From the NCBI GenBank assembly GCA_003219345.1, contig QHOP01000037.1, positions 1 through 5,095 of the forward strand: 5,095 nt of DNA, read 5' to 3'. Positions 4,343-5,095 of this stretch are shown here, piece after piece. The notes under the pieces are model-generated. The model made no database searches. It saw nothing but the letters and a program-made list of their open reading frames with translations, and was not told the origin of the DNA. Both the position numbers and the translations under genes were made by a program. Numbering within the stretch: position 1 is the stretch's first letter; each line of letters opens with the position of its first letter. The stretch is from Verrucomicrobiota bacterium (GTDB taxonomy: Bacteria > Verrucomicrobiota > Verrucomicrobiia > Limisphaerales > AV2).

Positions 4343-5095
4343 ATGAGCCAAGGAACCCAAGGCTATCTTGCTCTCGTCCTGCACGCGCACCTGCCGTTTG
4401 TCCGGCATCCGGAACACGAAAAGTTTCTGGAGGAGAACTGGCTTTTCGAGGCCATGACGGAGAGTTATATCCCGCTCCTACAGGTCATGGACAACTGGCT
4501 GCGCGACGGCATGAAGACGCGCCTGACGCTTACGCTCACGCCACCGCTCTGTTCGATGCTGCTCGACCCGCTGTTGCAGGACCGCTATGTGCGGCATCTC
4601 AATTGCCTGATCGAACTGGCGGAGAAGGAAACGCACCGCACGCAATGGGAGGCCGCCTCGCGCCCGCTTTCAGAAATGTGCATGCGCGGCCGCGGCCGCG
4701 CTACGGCGTGTTCGCGCCCATCTTCACGCCAAATGGCATCGCGGCGTTCGGTCGCGACTTCGAGTCCGCCAAACAGGTCTGGAGCCGGCACGAAGGATAT
4801 CCCGGCGACTCGCGTTATCGCGATTTCTACCGCGACATCGGCTTCGACCTCGATTTCGATTACGTGCGGCCTTATTTGCCGTCGCCCGACCATCGCGGTT
4901 TCACCGGCATCAAGTATCATCGCATCACCGGCGGCGCGGGCGCGAAGGAAGCCTATGACCGGCACACCGCGCTACGCGCCGCGGACGAACACGCCGGTCA
5001 TTTCCTCGTCGCGCGCCTCGAGCAATTTCAGCGGCTGGCCGGCATCATGGACCGGCCGCCGCTGATTCTCTCGCCCTACGACGCCGAATTGTTCG
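4343..5095 (+). pseudogene. GH57 (DUF1957-type) 1,4-alpha-glucan branching enzyme, broken by an internal deletion and frameshift, 3' end beyond the window
   Basis: The first 112 codons (4343-4678) read as a GH57 N-terminus: GYLALVLHAHLPFVRHPE (7-24, with the catalytic-barrel H-x-H), FLEENWLFEAMTESYIPLL (28-46) and LTLTLTPPLCSMLLDP (61-76). From about 4681 the family similarity continues in another frame for 138 codons: HARPRPRYGVFAPIFTP, GYPGDSRYRDFYRDIGFD, GIKYHRITGG and SPYDAELF at the right edge, the last carrying the expected acid/base Asp. The intervening family region, including the GIWLPECGY-type motif with the nucleophile Glu, is absent; from memory of the family about 120-150 residues are missing. 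The original frame ends at a stop at 5063-5065. An intact enzyme would create alpha-1,6 branches in glycogen. As read, the gene cannot give an active product; a sequencing or assembly deletion is an equal possibility. The ATG at 4343 is preferred over 4325 and 4238 because family similarity begins right after it. Confidence 0.87.
4684..4701. repeat. Perfect 18-bp GC-only palindrome at the GH57 break
   Basis: This stretch is made entirely of G and C and equals its own reverse complement over all 18 bases; it contains two overlapping GCGGCCGC octamers. It encodes the ARPRPR run just before RYGVF in the downstream GH57 frame and begins within a few bases of the frame break. Confidence 0.75.

Noticed and set aside
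4681..5065. Continuation of the GH57 protein in the original frame to the stop at 5065
   Set aside because: This translation is rich in Ser/Arg/Ala with no family similarity, while the neighbouring frame matches GH57 throughout.

Overview
The window looks like a chromosomal segment of a high-GC, free-living bacterium, most likely a member of the Verrucomicrobiota (Pedosphaera/Limisphaera-like). That assignment rests on family recognition: a DUF4912 gene followed by a DUF1957-type GH57 glucan-branching gene, plus an intergenic element built from hairpins of the kind I associate with such genomes. No rRNA, phage or plasmid marker is present to confirm it.

Left part (1-1142): the 5' end of a minus-strand gene that resembles the N-terminus of transcription-repair coupling factor Mfd runs off the left edge. 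Only 32 bp separate its start from the divergently read pyrF (OMP decarboxylase), which is complete and has its full catalytic motif.

Middle part (1144-2477, minus strand): a response-regulator receiver domain without an output domain is followed by three small genes. The first two look like DsrE-superfamily (TusD/TusC or DsrE/DsrF-like) proteins. The third is a 59-residue protein that may be a shortened DsrH/TusB counterpart. They are tightly spaced and probably one transcription unit, and they converge on pyrF with a single base between stop codons.

Right part (2631-5095, plus strand): a DUF4912 protein with a very basic, histone-tail-like N-terminus is followed, after about 340 bp, by a GH57/DUF1957 alpha-glucan branching enzyme gene, suggesting a glycogen or storage-glucan locus. 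The GH57 gene is broken. Its N-terminal and C-terminal parts are both recognisable but lie in different frames, and the middle segment expected to carry the catalytic nucleophile is missing. The junction sits beside a perfect 18-bp GC palindrome, so either a true pseudogene or a sequence/assembly deletion is possible.

The most distinctive structure is a 134-bp palindromic element (4176-4309) just upstream of GH57. It consists of two inverted copies of a two-hairpin unit. Between the copies the linkers are nearly constant, while the stem sequences differ with compensating changes on both arms.
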